Origin: Sulfurimonas sp.
Lineage (GTDB): Bacteria; Campylobacterota; Campylobacteria; Campylobacterales; Sulfurimonadaceae
Reading direction: 5' to 3'
DNA: 64,000 nt
Assembly (NCBI GenBank): GCA_002899765.1
Contig: PPDH01000028.1
Location: 78,978 to 142,977 of the forward strand
Shown here piece by piece: positions 8,914-17,018 of the stretch (the first letter of the stretch is position 1; every line of letters begins with the position of its first letter). Below the pieces are notes generated by a model. It was not told the origin of the DNA. It did no database searches and saw only the letters and a list, made by a program, of their open reading frames with translations. The position numbers and the translations under genes were made by a program.

Positions 8914-9417
8914 ATGAAAACAAAAAAAGTACTCTTTATCGGCGGTATTAAAAGCGGAAAATCTCTAAATGCAGAGATATACACACTTAAAAACTCTTTG
9001 CAAAAACCAATATATCTGGCGACCACAGAGTTTATAGACGATGAGATGCAAAAACGCATAGACGCTCATAAACTCCAAAGAAGTGCCCGGTTTGAAACTA
9101 TCGAAGAACCTCTGAAACTCTATGAAACAATTTCCAAACAAAAAAATGCCGTTTTAATCGAATGCGTCAGTATGTGGATAAACAACATGTTATATCATGG
9201 TTTTGATTTTAGCGAGATGAAAAAAGAACTTGAAGCAATTTTGACGCTTGATAAAACAGTGGTTTTTGTTCTAAACGATGTCGGAAGCGGCATTATCCCA
9301 GACAACGCTTTAGCACGTGAGTTTATAGATATCGGCGGAAAATTATCACAGCTTATAGCCTCAAAGTGCGATGAAGTCTATCACACGATAGCAGGTATAT
9401 CGACGAGGATAAAATGA
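8914..9417 (+). CDS. cobU: Bifunctional adenosylcobinamide kinase / guanylyltransferase CobU
   Basis: Phosphorylates adenosylcobinamide and transfers GMP to give adenosylcobinamide-GDP, the activated lower-ligand acceptor. The Walker A motif GGIKSGKS is at residues 10-17, followed by YLATTEF and RIDAHKLQR, where the guanylylated His lies in this family, and the ECVSMWINNML segment. At 167 residues it is close to Salmonella CobU (about 180). Its end overlaps cobS by 4 bases (ATGA) and cobS overlaps cobC likewise, so cobU-cobS-cobC form a translationally coupled operon. Confidence 0.92.
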   Translation: MKTKKVLFIGGIKSGKSLNAEIYTLKNSLQKPIYLATTEFIDDEMQKRIDAHKLQRSARFETIEEPLKLYETISKQKNAVLIECVSMWINNMLYHGFDFSEMKKELEAILTLDKTVVFVLNDVGSGIIPDNALAREFIDIGGKLSQLIASKCDEVYHTIAGISTRIK

Positions 9418-10142
9418 GAAATATTTTTAAAGGTTTTGCCCTTGCCATCTCGATGTTAACGACTCTTCCTTTTTTCAAGATTCACGACTTTAACAAAGGC
9501 ATAAACGGTTATGCCGTTATGTTTTATCCTCTTATCGGTTTTATCTTAGGAGCTGTTTTATGGGGCGTTTACCTGCTTTTAGCTCCTTATGCCCCATCTT
9601 TACATGTAGGCATTATCATCTTTGTTCTATGGGTTTTGCTAACAGGTGCACTTCATCTTGATGGTTTTAGCGACACGGTTGACGGGCTTTATGTAAAAAA
9701 AGAGAGAGCGTTGGAGGTTATGAAAGATTCACATGTAGGCGGCATGGGGATGATAATGAGTGTTACTTTTTTAATAGCAAAAGCCTCATCTCTGGCTCAT
9801 TTTGAACTCTTTTACCTTCTGCCTCTCATCTTGCTTCTCTCAAGATTAAATGCTGTTTTGGCAATCTACTTCTATCCATATATCAGCCAAAGAGGAATGG
9901 GAACTTTAGCAAAAGAAGAGTTTACAAAACCACAGATGTTCATAGCACTTTTCTACTCATTTTTGATAGTTCTGGCATATAACAAACTGCTCCTTTTTGT
10001 TAGCGCTTTGTTAGTTTTGTTTGTTATAAAAAGTTTTTTCATCAAAAGATACGGCGGCTTTAGCGGGGATATTTACGGCTTTACTATTGAGGTGACGGAG
10101 CTGATTCTTTTAAACATTTTGCTCTTTGGTTTTTTTACATGA
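9414..10142 (+). CDS. cobS: Adenosylcobinamide-GDP ribazoletransferase CobS
   Basis: Membrane enzyme that joins adenosylcobinamide-GDP with alpha-ribazole (phosphate), the last assembly step of cobalamin. The protein of 242 residues is hydrophobic, with several membrane helices. The conserved loop LHLDGFSDTVDGLYVKKERALEVMKDS (about 82-108) carries the Asp-rich active site, followed by HVGGMGMI. The start overlaps the cobU stop (ATGA) and the stop overlaps the start of the phosphatase gene, consistent with coordinated production of the nucleotide-loop enzymes. Confidence 0.93.
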   Translation: MRNIFKGFALAISMLTTLPFFKIHDFNKGINGYAVMFYPLIGFILGAVLWGVYLLLAPYAPSLHVGIIIFVLWVLLTGALHLDGFSDTVDGLYVKKERALEVMKDSHVGGMGMIMSVTFLIAKASSLAHFELFYLLPLILLLSRLNAVLAIYFYPYISQRGMGTLAKEEFTKPQMFIALFYSFLIVLAYNKLLLFVSALLVLFVIKSFFIKRYGGFSGDIYGFTIEVTELILLNILLFGFFT

Positions 10143-10678
10143 GAGTAACGCTAGTCAGACATGCAGAGGTTGATGAAAAATATCATGGTTGTTACAACGG
10201 ACACAACGATATCGGTTTGTCAAAAAAAGGCTCCCTTCAGGCAAAAGAGCTTGCAAAAGAGCTTGACGCATTAAAGTTTGATGCGGTTTTGTGCTCTGAT
10301 TTGAGACGTGCAAAAGAGACGCTTCAACACTCTTTACATGCGAAAGATGCCTTCTATACAGATAAGTTAAGAGAGAAGTCTTGGGGCAGACATGAGGGGC
10401 TTAGTTTTGATGAGATAATATCGCAGGGCGAGATAGAGTATCTTGACTTTTTGCAGTGGATTGAAGCGCTTGAGGGCGAGCCTTACAAAGAGTTTGTAAA
10501 GAGAGTGAATGAATTTTTTTTGGAGTTTTTACCCTCACTAAAAAAAGAGTCTGTTTTAGTTATAACACATGCAGGAATTATCCGAGTTTTACTCTCTATC
10601 ATCAACTCTACAACACTAGAGAAGGCTTTTGGCATAAAAGTTGAAAATGGTTCGTTAAGCATACTTGAAATATGCTAG
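10139..10678 (+). CDS. cobC: Histidine phosphatase, probable alpha-ribazole phosphatase CobC
   Basis: Removes the phosphate of alpha-ribazole 5'-phosphate or of adenosylcobalamin 5'-phosphate. The phosphoglycerate-mutase fold motifs are present: LVRHAEVD at the N terminus (RHG-type loop, the His being the phospho-acceptor), CSDLRRAKET, the WGRHEG segment with the catalytic Glu region, and VITHAGIIR with the second His. The 179-residue length is usual. The function within the broad family is assigned from its 4-base overlap with cobS. It is the last clear cobalamin gene of the cluster. Confidence 0.88.
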   Translation: MRVTLVRHAEVDEKYHGCYNGHNDIGLSKKGSLQAKELAKELDALKFDAVLCSDLRRAKETLQHSLHAKDAFYTDKLREKSWGRHEGLSFDEIISQGEIEYLDFLQWIEALEGEPYKEFVKRVNEFFLEFLPSLKKESVLVITHAGIIRVLLSIINSTTLEKAFGIKVENGSLSILEIC

Positions 10679-10711
10679 AATAAACCAAGATTTAAGAAGC
10701 AAGGTCGAGAA

Positions 10712-11911
10712 ATGAACACCATTTTAAAATTTTTAAAGAACAAGATTGCACGGTTAAAAAAAGCTTTGGGCATAGTAGATAAAAAAGTGCTTATCTCCTT
10801 TGAACTTTCCGAATTTATACAAGAGACCGAGTCTGCACTTCAAAATCTTCCCCAAAACTATAAAAAGCTTTATGAGCTTCATCCTGCTGAAATACAATTT
10901 TTCGTAAACAGGGAAAAAGAGATAAAAGAACTTCAAAAATCTTTTACAAACTGGACAAAAAACCGTTTTGTCACATGTGCGATAATCGGCGAAAAGGGAT
11001 GCGGAGTCAGCTCGATGCTAAGCTCGTTCCTAGCTACAATCCCTCAGACCGAAACGATAAGAGGCGAACTGCATGAGAAAATATTTACAAAAGAGGACTA
11101 TTTTCAATATTTCAACACTCTTTTGGGGACTAAAGAGATTACTACAAACAAAGAACTTATCGATTTTTTAAACAATACCCAAAGTGCAAAAATCATAATT
11201 TTAGAGAATCTCCACCATATGTTTTTAAAAAAAGTGGGTGGATTTGAGAGTATTAAGATGCTCTTTGAGCTTATCTCTTACACGACAAAAAAGGTGCTTT
11301 GGATTGGAGTTTTTACTCCTGAGACCTGGAATTTTCTTTACAAAACCATCTCCCTCTCAAACTACTTTACAAGCGAAATCTTTATGGAGCCTCTAAGCCA
11401 AGAGAGCATAAAAGAGACTATCTCTAAACGTAATGAGTATGAAAATCTAAAGATAGAGTTTCTTCCAAAAGAGGAGAGTCTTGCAGGTGCAGCATTTGAG
11501 AAGCTCGAAGATGATTAGAAACAGCTTTTTTTAAGTGATAAATTTTTTAAACAACTGCATAAGCTCTCAAACGCAAACATCTCTCTTGCCATGCTTTACT
11601 GGGTGCGCGCAATTGAGAAGATAGAGGAGAGTATCGTTTATGTAAAAGAGATAGAGGACCTTGACTACTCCTTTGTTAAAACCCTACCTTCTGAAGCTCT
11701 CTTTGTGCTCCAAGCGCTCATTCTCCACGACGGCTTAACGCTCCATGATTTTGCCATTGTGATGAGTGATTCGGACGAAGAGAGCCGCAATATGCTGATG
11801 CCTATGCTTGAAAAAGGGCTTTTAATCCAGCCGCATAAAAAATACAACATAAATCCAGCCATCTATAAGCACATACATGACTATCTTTCTTCTAAAAACT
11901 ATATACACTAA
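10712..11911 (+). pseudogene. AAA-type ATPase-like gene interrupted by an in-frame TAG
   Basis: A 400-codon reading frame broken only by TAG at 11516-11518 (codon 269). The frame continues with KQLFLSDKFFKQLHKL and on to a normal end at 11911. The N-terminal half is a P-loop-type domain: IIGEKGCGVSSML occupies the Walker A position but has Val where the catalytic Lys should be, and KIIILENLHHMF resembles Walker B. The C-terminal part (about 300-399) looks like a winged-helix region. Because of the missing Lys, ATP hydrolysis is doubtful even in the intact form. The MscS gene follows after 12 bases, suggesting one operon. One base change (for example GAG to TAG) would account for the stop. If the stop is real, the product is a 268-residue fragment. 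Confidence 0.65.
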
Positions 11912-11923
11912 CGGGGCGCACGA

Positions 11924-12823
11924 ATGAAATTTATAACACTGTTTTTTATGAGCTTTTTCACACAGATACTTTTTGCCGCGGATATTTTGCAAAATGCAGA
12001 TATTTCACAAGACAATAACAACTCAAACGTAGACCCCATGAGCATCCTAACAATCATATCATTCTCAAAAGTTATCTGGACACTCCTCTTTTTTGCTCTT
12101 GCTTACGTCTCCATAACTCTTTTTACAAAAGCTCTGGAATTTTTTGCAGAAAAGAGCTCTCGGCTGAGAATACCAATAAAAGGGCTCGTTCCGATTATAA
12201 GAATAGTTCTTTGGACAGCTTTTGTAATCATCATCATCAAAGTAATCTACAATCTTCCAAAAGAGATGCTTCTGACGGCTCTGGCTTCCGTCGCTCTTGC
12301 TGTTGGTTTTGCAACGCAGGATCTGCTGAAAAATATATTTGGCGGAATCATGCTTCTTTTTGACCGCCCTTTTAAAGTCGGCGACAAGATAAAAGTAGGT
12401 AAAAATTACGGTGAAGTTATAAATATAGGTCTACGTGCTACACGGATTGTGACTCCTGATGACTCGATGGTTGTAGTCCCAAACATGGAGCTTATGAACA
12501 CCTCCGTCTCAAACAGCAACTCAGGCGAGCTCTACTGCCAAGTTGTTGCCCAAATTATGCTCCCCATTGATGCGCCCATGGATAAAATCCGTAAAATCGC
12601 TATTGAAGCGGCTCAAGTATCAAAATACATCTATCTTAACGAACCCATTGTCGTACTTTTTTAAAATAAGATGAATGAGAACAAGTCATATCTGGAGATG
12701 AAACTAAAAGCTTATGTAATGGATATACGCTATGAGTTTGCCCTCCAAAGCGATATGACCGAGACGGTTATAAAAGAGCTTCTAAAGCAGGGTGTTATAA
12801 ATAAAAATGAGCGCTCGGATTAA
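11924..12823 (+). pseudogene. MscS-family mechanosensitive channel interrupted by an in-frame TAA
   Basis: Codes for a small-conductance mechanosensitive channel: signal peptide (ending ILFAAD), two to three membrane helices, then the pore-lining helix and beta domain ALASVALAVGFATQDLLKNIFGGIMLLFDRPFKVGD. TAA at 12662-12664 (codon 247 of 300) ends the product right after EPIVVLF. The same frame then continues for 52 codons (NKMNENKSYLEMKLKAYV onward) in the pattern expected of the MscS C-terminal alpha-beta domain. The extended stop (12821-12823) overlaps the extended stop of the convergent gene, which supports the longer form as ancestral. It probably forms an operon with the ATPase-like gene. 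Confidence 0.75.
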
Positions 12824-13623
12824 AAAAAATATCCGATTGAGAGAGAAAAAGAGTGTTTACCTGCAGAGTCACTGAGTCCATAATCATAGTATGCGCCCAT
12901 GAACCAGTGCCGATTTATATCTAAAGAGTAGCCGATTCCGAGTATTTGAATGGCAGCTATATCTCTATAGATACTCTCATCTGCCGTGTATGAGAGTGTA
13001 TAACTCTTGTCTGAGTTTGGTTTGTGAGCAATCCCGATATGAAATGTCTGAGTGTTTTGATATGAAACGTATCCAAAATCCGAATCATTTACAAAAGTAT
13101 AGTTATAACCTCCAAAGAGATAGTTTTTTTCATCTGCAAAATAGCTAAACTAAAATCCTACTCTGTAGTCAAGCGCCTCATTGCCGTAAGGGCTTTTATA
13201 TGTCGGGAAAATTAGCGCGGTTAAAAGATTGAGAGAAAAGGTCTCGGTTGTGGGGAGTTTGTAAAAAAGGCTGAGCGTAGCATCATCCCATCCGCTGCCA
13301 TCTTGAGTATCAGAGTGATAGCGGGAGATGACGGCTTGCAGCGTTATCTTGTCCATGTAAAAATCACTCTGCATAAAAGTGTTTATCGTATCGGCACTCT
13401 CTTGCATAGTGTAGTTTGTCTGCGAAAATCCCATGCCAAAAATAATATCAAAATGGAACTCTTTTGCGCTGCTATTGATGCTGCATCCACTATAATCAAC
13501 CAAATCACTAAAAGGTGTTTGCGGACACTTATCATACATGTCCTCCACGCCGTCAATATCACTATCTATATATGCCATGCAAAGTGCAACGCTTGCAAAA
13601 AATAGCAACACTATTTTTTTCAA
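12820..13623 (-). pseudogene. Outer-membrane beta-barrel protein with TSP3-like repeat, interrupted by TAG
   Basis: Signal peptide MKKIVLLFFASVALCMA, then a short calcium-binding thrombospondin type 3-like stretch (DSDIDGVEDMYDKCPQTP), then alternating beta-strand sequence of a porin or transporter-like barrel. TAG at 13150-13152 (codon 158 of 268) ends the product after DYRVGF. Beyond it, the frame stays open for 109 codons with clear barrel character and finishes on an aromatic strand, SFSFSLSIGYFF, the usual signature for outer-membrane insertion. Start is TTG within a TTGA junction with the upstream gene. It lies last in a two-component operon and may be its regulated output. Confidence 0.7.
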
Positions 13624-13955
13624 TATCTGCCGCCTTGATGTTTCGGCTGGGATGGTTGCATGCCTCTTTGCTGCAGCTGCCTTGCACCCATCATTCTGTT
13701 TTGATTAATCCTATTTTCAAAATAATTTTTATTTGTATTTTTTTCCTGCTGCATACCGCCTTGAAGCATCTTAAGTGCATTTGACCTCTGTTCTTCATTC
13801 ATAGCGGCGATTTGCGCTTTGAGACGGTTCATCATCTCAACTCTCTCTTTTGGCGGTGCTTCTTTCATCGCCTCTATCTGCGAACTGATATCGTCTGCAT
13901 GACAAAAAGCTCCAAGAAGCAGCAAAACGGTAAATATATATTTTTGCTTGTTCAT
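13620..13955 (-). CDS. Small periplasmic helical protein, unknown
   Basis: 111 residues with a signal peptide (cleavage likely after FCHA). The mature part is helical and Met/Gln-rich (KERVEMMNRLKAQIAAMNEEQRSNALKMLQGG), ending in a Gln/Pro-rich tail. The composition recalls small periplasmic metal- or stress-sensing proteins such as the Spy/CpxP type, but I see no LTxxQ motif and do not assign it. It starts 1 base after the histidine kinase stop and overlaps the next gene by TTGA, so it belongs to that operon. A sensor-linked accessory role is an inference from position only. Confidence 0.65.
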   Translation of the reverse strand: MNKQKYIFTVLLLLGAFCHADDISSQIEAMKEAPPKERVEMMNRLKAQIAAMNEEQRSNALKMLQGGMQQEKNTNKNYFENRINQNRMMGARQLQQRGMQPSQPKHQGGRY

Positions 13956-13956
13956 T

Positions 13957-15012
13957 TTATCCTCTTACTACATTGTTTAAATGAATCATAAAAACAGTTC
14001 CTTTTGAAATTTCACTCTCAAGTTCAATGCCTATTTTTAGCGCATCGCAAAACTTTTTTACGATATGCAGACCAATTCCCATCCCTCTCTCTTGTTCCTT
14101 GTAAAATCTCTCAAAAACCATCTTTGGATTCTTCATTCCCTTGCCGCCATCCTCAATCCTAAGCATTTTTTGGTTTGCATCAATATCTATTTTTACAAAA
14201 CCGTTTACTTTGTTGTACTTTGCGGCATTACTTAAGATATTATCGATAATGCGCACTATGGCATCATGATTTGCTTCAAGTAAAAGCGTTGAGGCGTTGA
14301 GCGAAAAAGTGATGTTCGGGTAGAGTTTTTCAAAGAGCGCAACTCTCTCTTTTAAAAGCTCAAGAAGGTCAATCTCCTCTTTTTGGCAGGCATGCCCCTC
14401 AAGATAACTTCGCAAATTATCCCCAAGTGATGCTATGGTATCAATGCTTTGAGAGACTCTTTTGATTTTTTTCTCATCACCGCTCATGACATGCAAAAGG
14501 CTTACATTAAGGCGCAAAGCAGCAAGCGGCGTGCCGAGGTCATGGAGTATATCACGGCTAAATTCCTCCGTGAGACGCAGCGCATTTCTTAGAGGATGAA
14601 GAGCATAAAGTGAAAAAAGCAAAGAGAGTACGGTGAGTGCTAAAAGCGCTAAAAGATACTGTTTTAAAACCGTAATTTTTATATCTTGAAGATACTTTTG
14701 GTATTTGTCTCTCTCAAGGTTTAGCTTAAGTGCATATTTGTCATTTTTAGGAATGGAAAAGTGGGCAAAAAGCTCGCCTCCATCCTCCATCAAACGGTAG
14801 AGTTTTTTAGGCTCAAGTTCTACAAAATCAAACAGATATTCCTCGCATTTGAGCGTATAACTGCACAGCTGCATCTCGGAGTACACCTTCTCTTGAAACT
14901 CATGTGTTTGTTTCAAATAGTACAGATATGCAAGTACTCCGCCCAAAAGAGACAAAGAGAAAAATAAAACACCAAAACTCTTTAAAAACGACTCTCTTTC
15001 AGCTCTTCTCAA
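13957..15012 (-). CDS. Sensor histidine kinase
   Basis: Inner-membrane two-component kinase of 351 residues. Helix 1 is at about 13-32, the periplasmic sensor segment at 33-113 (two Cys: LCSYTLKCEEYL), helix 2 at about 114-136. The HisKA box FSRDILHDLGTPLAAL carries the phospho-acceptor His, followed by the HATPase_c domain with N-box DNILSNAAKY, G1 IEDGGKGM, F-box VFERFYK and G2 GMGIGLHIV. The start is TTG inside the end of the response regulator gene (14-base overlap). The periplasmic domain is too short to identify the signal. Confidence 0.88.
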   Translation of the reverse strand: MRRAERESFLKSFGVLFFSLSLLGGVLAYLYYLKQTHEFQEKVYSEMQLCSYTLKCEEYLFDFVELEPKKLYRLMEDGGELFAHFSIPKNDKYALKLNLERDKYQKYLQDIKITVLKQYLLALLALTVLSLLFSLYALHPLRNALRLTEEFSRDILHDLGTPLAALRLNVSLLHVMSGDEKKIKRVSQSIDTIASLGDNLRSYLEGHACQKEEIDLLELLKERVALFEKLYPNITFSLNASTLLLEANHDAIVRIIDNILSNAAKYNKVNGFVKIDIDANQKMLRIEDGGKGMKNPKMVFERFYKEQERGMGIGLHIVKKFCDALKIGIELESEISKGTVFMIHLNNVVRG

Positions 15013-15625
15013 TGCGGTATCCTATGCCACGAATATTGATAATATCCCACTCGGTAATAGATTTAAGTTTGTTGATAGCCACACGCAAAGCACTCTCACT
15101 TGGATGCTCCATTACATCAAAAAGAGACTCTTTGCTTAATGTTCTGCCTATATTTGTGATAAAAAGCCGCAAAAGAGGAAGTTGAACATCTCCTAAAGAG
15201 AGAAGCTTCGCATCTTTTTTTACCTCGTCATTTTGCGGATTGTAGCTGATTTTTCCATAGGAAAGGAGTGTCTGCTTTTTTAAAAATCTCGCTTCAATTC
15301 TCAGCAGCAACTCTTGTGGATAAAACGGCTTTTTTATATAGTCGTCCGCTCCGACACGAAACCCTTTTGTCATGGCATCAAGGTCGGTCATGGCACTGAT
15401 AAAAAGGGCGGGGGTAAAATCATCGGCACTGCGAAGCTGCTCAAGCAAGTCAAAGCCGTTTATCTGCGGTACGTTTACGTCGAAAATGTAAAGGTCATAC
15501 CTCTTTTGCCACGATACTTCACAAGCTGCATTGCCATCCATAACCCAATCAACCTCATACCCGCTCTCAAGCAACATCTCATGAATGGTTTCGCCAAGAA
15601 TGGTATCGTCTTCTAAGAGTAAAAT
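14999..15625 (-). CDS. OmpR-family response regulator with a disturbed 5' end
   Basis: Receiver domain with the phospho-Asp in YDLYIFDVNVPQINGFDLL, switch Ser in ALFISAM and Lys in IKKPFYP, then a winged-helix DNA-binding domain (ESLFDVMEHPSESALRVAINKLKS, IRGIGYRIE). The first standard in-frame start (15577) would remove the conserved acidic pair. The proper frame extends upstream as LLLEDDTILGETIHE to an ATT at 15623-15625, and a TAA lies four codons before it. An ATG at 15639-15641 is one base out of frame across a run of six A. Either a 1-base indel, slippage on the A-run, or a rare ATT start applies. It is paired with the overlapping kinase gene. Confidence 0.75.
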   Translation of the reverse strand: MLLLEDDTILGETIHEMLLESGYEVDWVMDGNAACEVSWQKRYDLYIFDVNVPQINGFDLLEQLRSADDFTPALFISAMTDLDAMTKGFRVGADDYIKKPFYPQELLLRIEARFLKKQTLLSYGKISYNPQNDEVKKDAKLLSLGDVQLPLLRLFITNIGRTLSKESLFDVMEHPSESALRVAINKLKSITEWDIINIRGIGYRIEKS

Positions 15626-15704
15626 AGCCGTTTTTTATCATTTTTATTTGAAACACTACAGCGAAATAAGAACTCTTCCAAAAATTAAATACTCTTATTA
15701 AACA

Positions 15705-15772
15705 CAGATTGCTTCGTCATTCTTCCTCGCAATGACCGTCATTGCGAGCTTCTTTAGAAGCGCGGCAATCTG
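15705..15772. repeat. Dispersed palindromic repeat, copy 1
   Basis: About 68 bases with cagatt/aatctg at its ends and a perfect inner palindrome ctcgcaatgac-c-gtcattgcgag. A second copy lies in the opposite orientation at 56691-56754 and is nearly identical across its length. It is intergenic and noncoding. Similar 'attgcgag...gaagcaatc' elements are known to recur across many bacterial genomes. Confidence 0.85.
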
Positions 15773-15798
15773 AGGGCTTGTTTATTCAAAATATTCAA

Positions 15799-16338
15799 TT
15801 ATGCAATCGACTCAAACGCTGCAAAATGGTTTTGTGAAGCATCTAAAAGATGAGAGTAAACCTGTCCTAAGAGCGTTATGTCAGTCTCTTCTAGCGTACT
15901 TTGCAAGTCTGCAATATCCGTCTGCTCTATCAAAATACCCACACTTAGCGCATCTTCGGATGAGAGTGAGCCTTGCGCTAAAAGCGTTGTGTAGAGATCT
16001 TGAATCTCACTATTTATATAAACACCTGCTTCATCGCTTATAGTCGTTGTATCCACTCCTGCTTTTGAAGCTACTTCAAGGAGTTTATCATAATGTTTCT
16101 GTTCAGAATTTGAAATAACATCAAAACTCTCTATGCCGGTTAGCTCATAAAGTGCATCATAAATATCACGAGCCATCTTCTCCTCTTCAATCATGTAAAG
16201 AAGAGACTCAACCTCCGCTTCATTAAGAGTAATGTCCTGAATCTCTCCGTCTTGAACCATCAAAGCATGTACCGAACTCTTTTGCATCTCTGCACCGTTT
16301 CCCATTTTTTGCATCTGTTTATTTTGTACTTTTTTCAT
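15799..16338 (-). CDS. DUF2202 ferritin-like protein
   Basis: 179 residues. The DUF2202 core begins at about 40 with EVESLLYMIEEEKMARDIYDAL and continues ISNSEQKHYDKLLEV, giving the E...EExxA and ExxH pattern of a four-helix ferritin-like di-iron fold. A second helical pair fills 110-179. The first 38 residues are Met/Gln-rich and lack the signal peptide seen in many relatives. The start is firm because AAGGAGAT precedes the ATG. The function is unknown; redox or metal storage is inferred from the fold. It is upstream of, and on the same strand as, the two-component genes but separated by the repeat. Confidence 0.75.
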   Translation of the reverse strand: MKKVQNKQMQKMGNGAEMQKSSVHALMVQDGEIQDITLNEAEVESLLYMIEEEKMARDIYDALYELTGIESFDVISNSEQKHYDKLLEVASKAGVDTTTISDEAGVYINSEIQDLYTTLLAQGSLSSEDALSVGILIEQTDIADLQSTLEETDITLLGQVYSHLLDASQNHFAAFESIA

Positions 16339-16417
16339 CTTTATCTCCTTGTGTAAGTTACTTAAAATATTATTTCCGCTATTTTCTCAAGCCAGCATTC
16401 AAGCTCATTAAAAAACA

Positions 16418-16678
16418 TTATCTGCCTCTGCCTTGACGCATTTGTGAGCCGCTGCCGTCTTGTGCACCGCTTCTGCTTTGACGCATACTGCTTGATGCGG
16501 CTTCTCTATCCTGCGGACTTAACGCCTGCATACGAGATTGCATCTCATTTTGAAATGAACTACGATCTGCTTCTGCGACGCTTCCTCTTGCTGCTCTAAG
16601 CTCCTCTGTGCTCATAGCACTATAATCAACTGCAAAAACAGCAACTGCACTTAAGAGAATCAAACTTAACTTCTTCAT
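16418..16678 (-). CDS. DUF1104 small periplasmic protein
   Basis: 86 residues: signal peptide (MKKLSLILLSAVAVFA), then MSTEELRAARGSVAEADRSSFQNEMQSRMQAL, the recognisable DUF1104 core of Campylobacterota, and a Ser/Gly/Gln-rich, Arg-ended tail. The function is unknown. It may be expressed with the DUF2202 gene 80 bases downstream. The Met- and Gln-rich style is shared with the 111-residue protein of the two-component operon, suggesting a related periplasmic role. Confidence 0.75.
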   Translation of the reverse strand: MKKLSLILLSAVAVFAVDYSAMSTEELRAARGSVAEADRSSFQNEMQSRMQALSPQDREAASSSMRQSRSGAQDGSGSQMRQGRGR

Positions 16679-16811
16679 AACTTATCCTTTTGTTTTTGAT
16701 AACGGTATTATGAACTTATTGCATTAGCGGAGTGTTAGCGGAGAAAAATATATTTTAGAATTGAGGAGCGTGAAAACATCTCCTTTTTTGATGCTTTTTC
16801 TGCTTCTTATA

Positions 16812-17018
16812 TTAAACCCTCTCAAGAAGCTTCTTTAAGATATAGAGTTTCGCTCTTAGATCTTCAGTCTCCTCTTCATCCTCTGTATTTTTTATCTCTT
16901 TTTTTGTCTGCTCTATCTTCTCATGAAGCTTCTCTCTTAGCTTTTCTTGCTTTTTTTCATCTTCTATTTCACTAAAGAAGAGCTTCTCTATCCCTTTAAA
17001 TACCTTGTCAATCTTCAT
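16812..17018 (-). CDS. Short coiled-coil protein coupled to the Na/Pi-type transporter
   Basis: 68 residues, highly charged helix (DEKKQEKLREKLHEKIEQTK) with no signal peptide or membrane segment. The start at 17018 is chosen over an upstream ATG at 17060 because it gives the exact 4-base ATGA overlap with the transporter gene. Its coupling suggests a cytoplasmic partner of the transporter's PhoU-like tail, which is an inference. No family is recognised. Confidence 0.6.
   Translation of the reverse strand: MKIDKVFKGIEKLFFSEIEDEKKQEKLREKLHEKIEQTKKEIKNTEDEEETEDLRAKLYILKKLLERV

Noticed and set aside
11519-11911. Separate small gene after the ATPase-like gene
   Set aside because: Same frame as the upstream part with no ribosome site before the ATG at 11591; treated as the continuation after an in-frame TAG.
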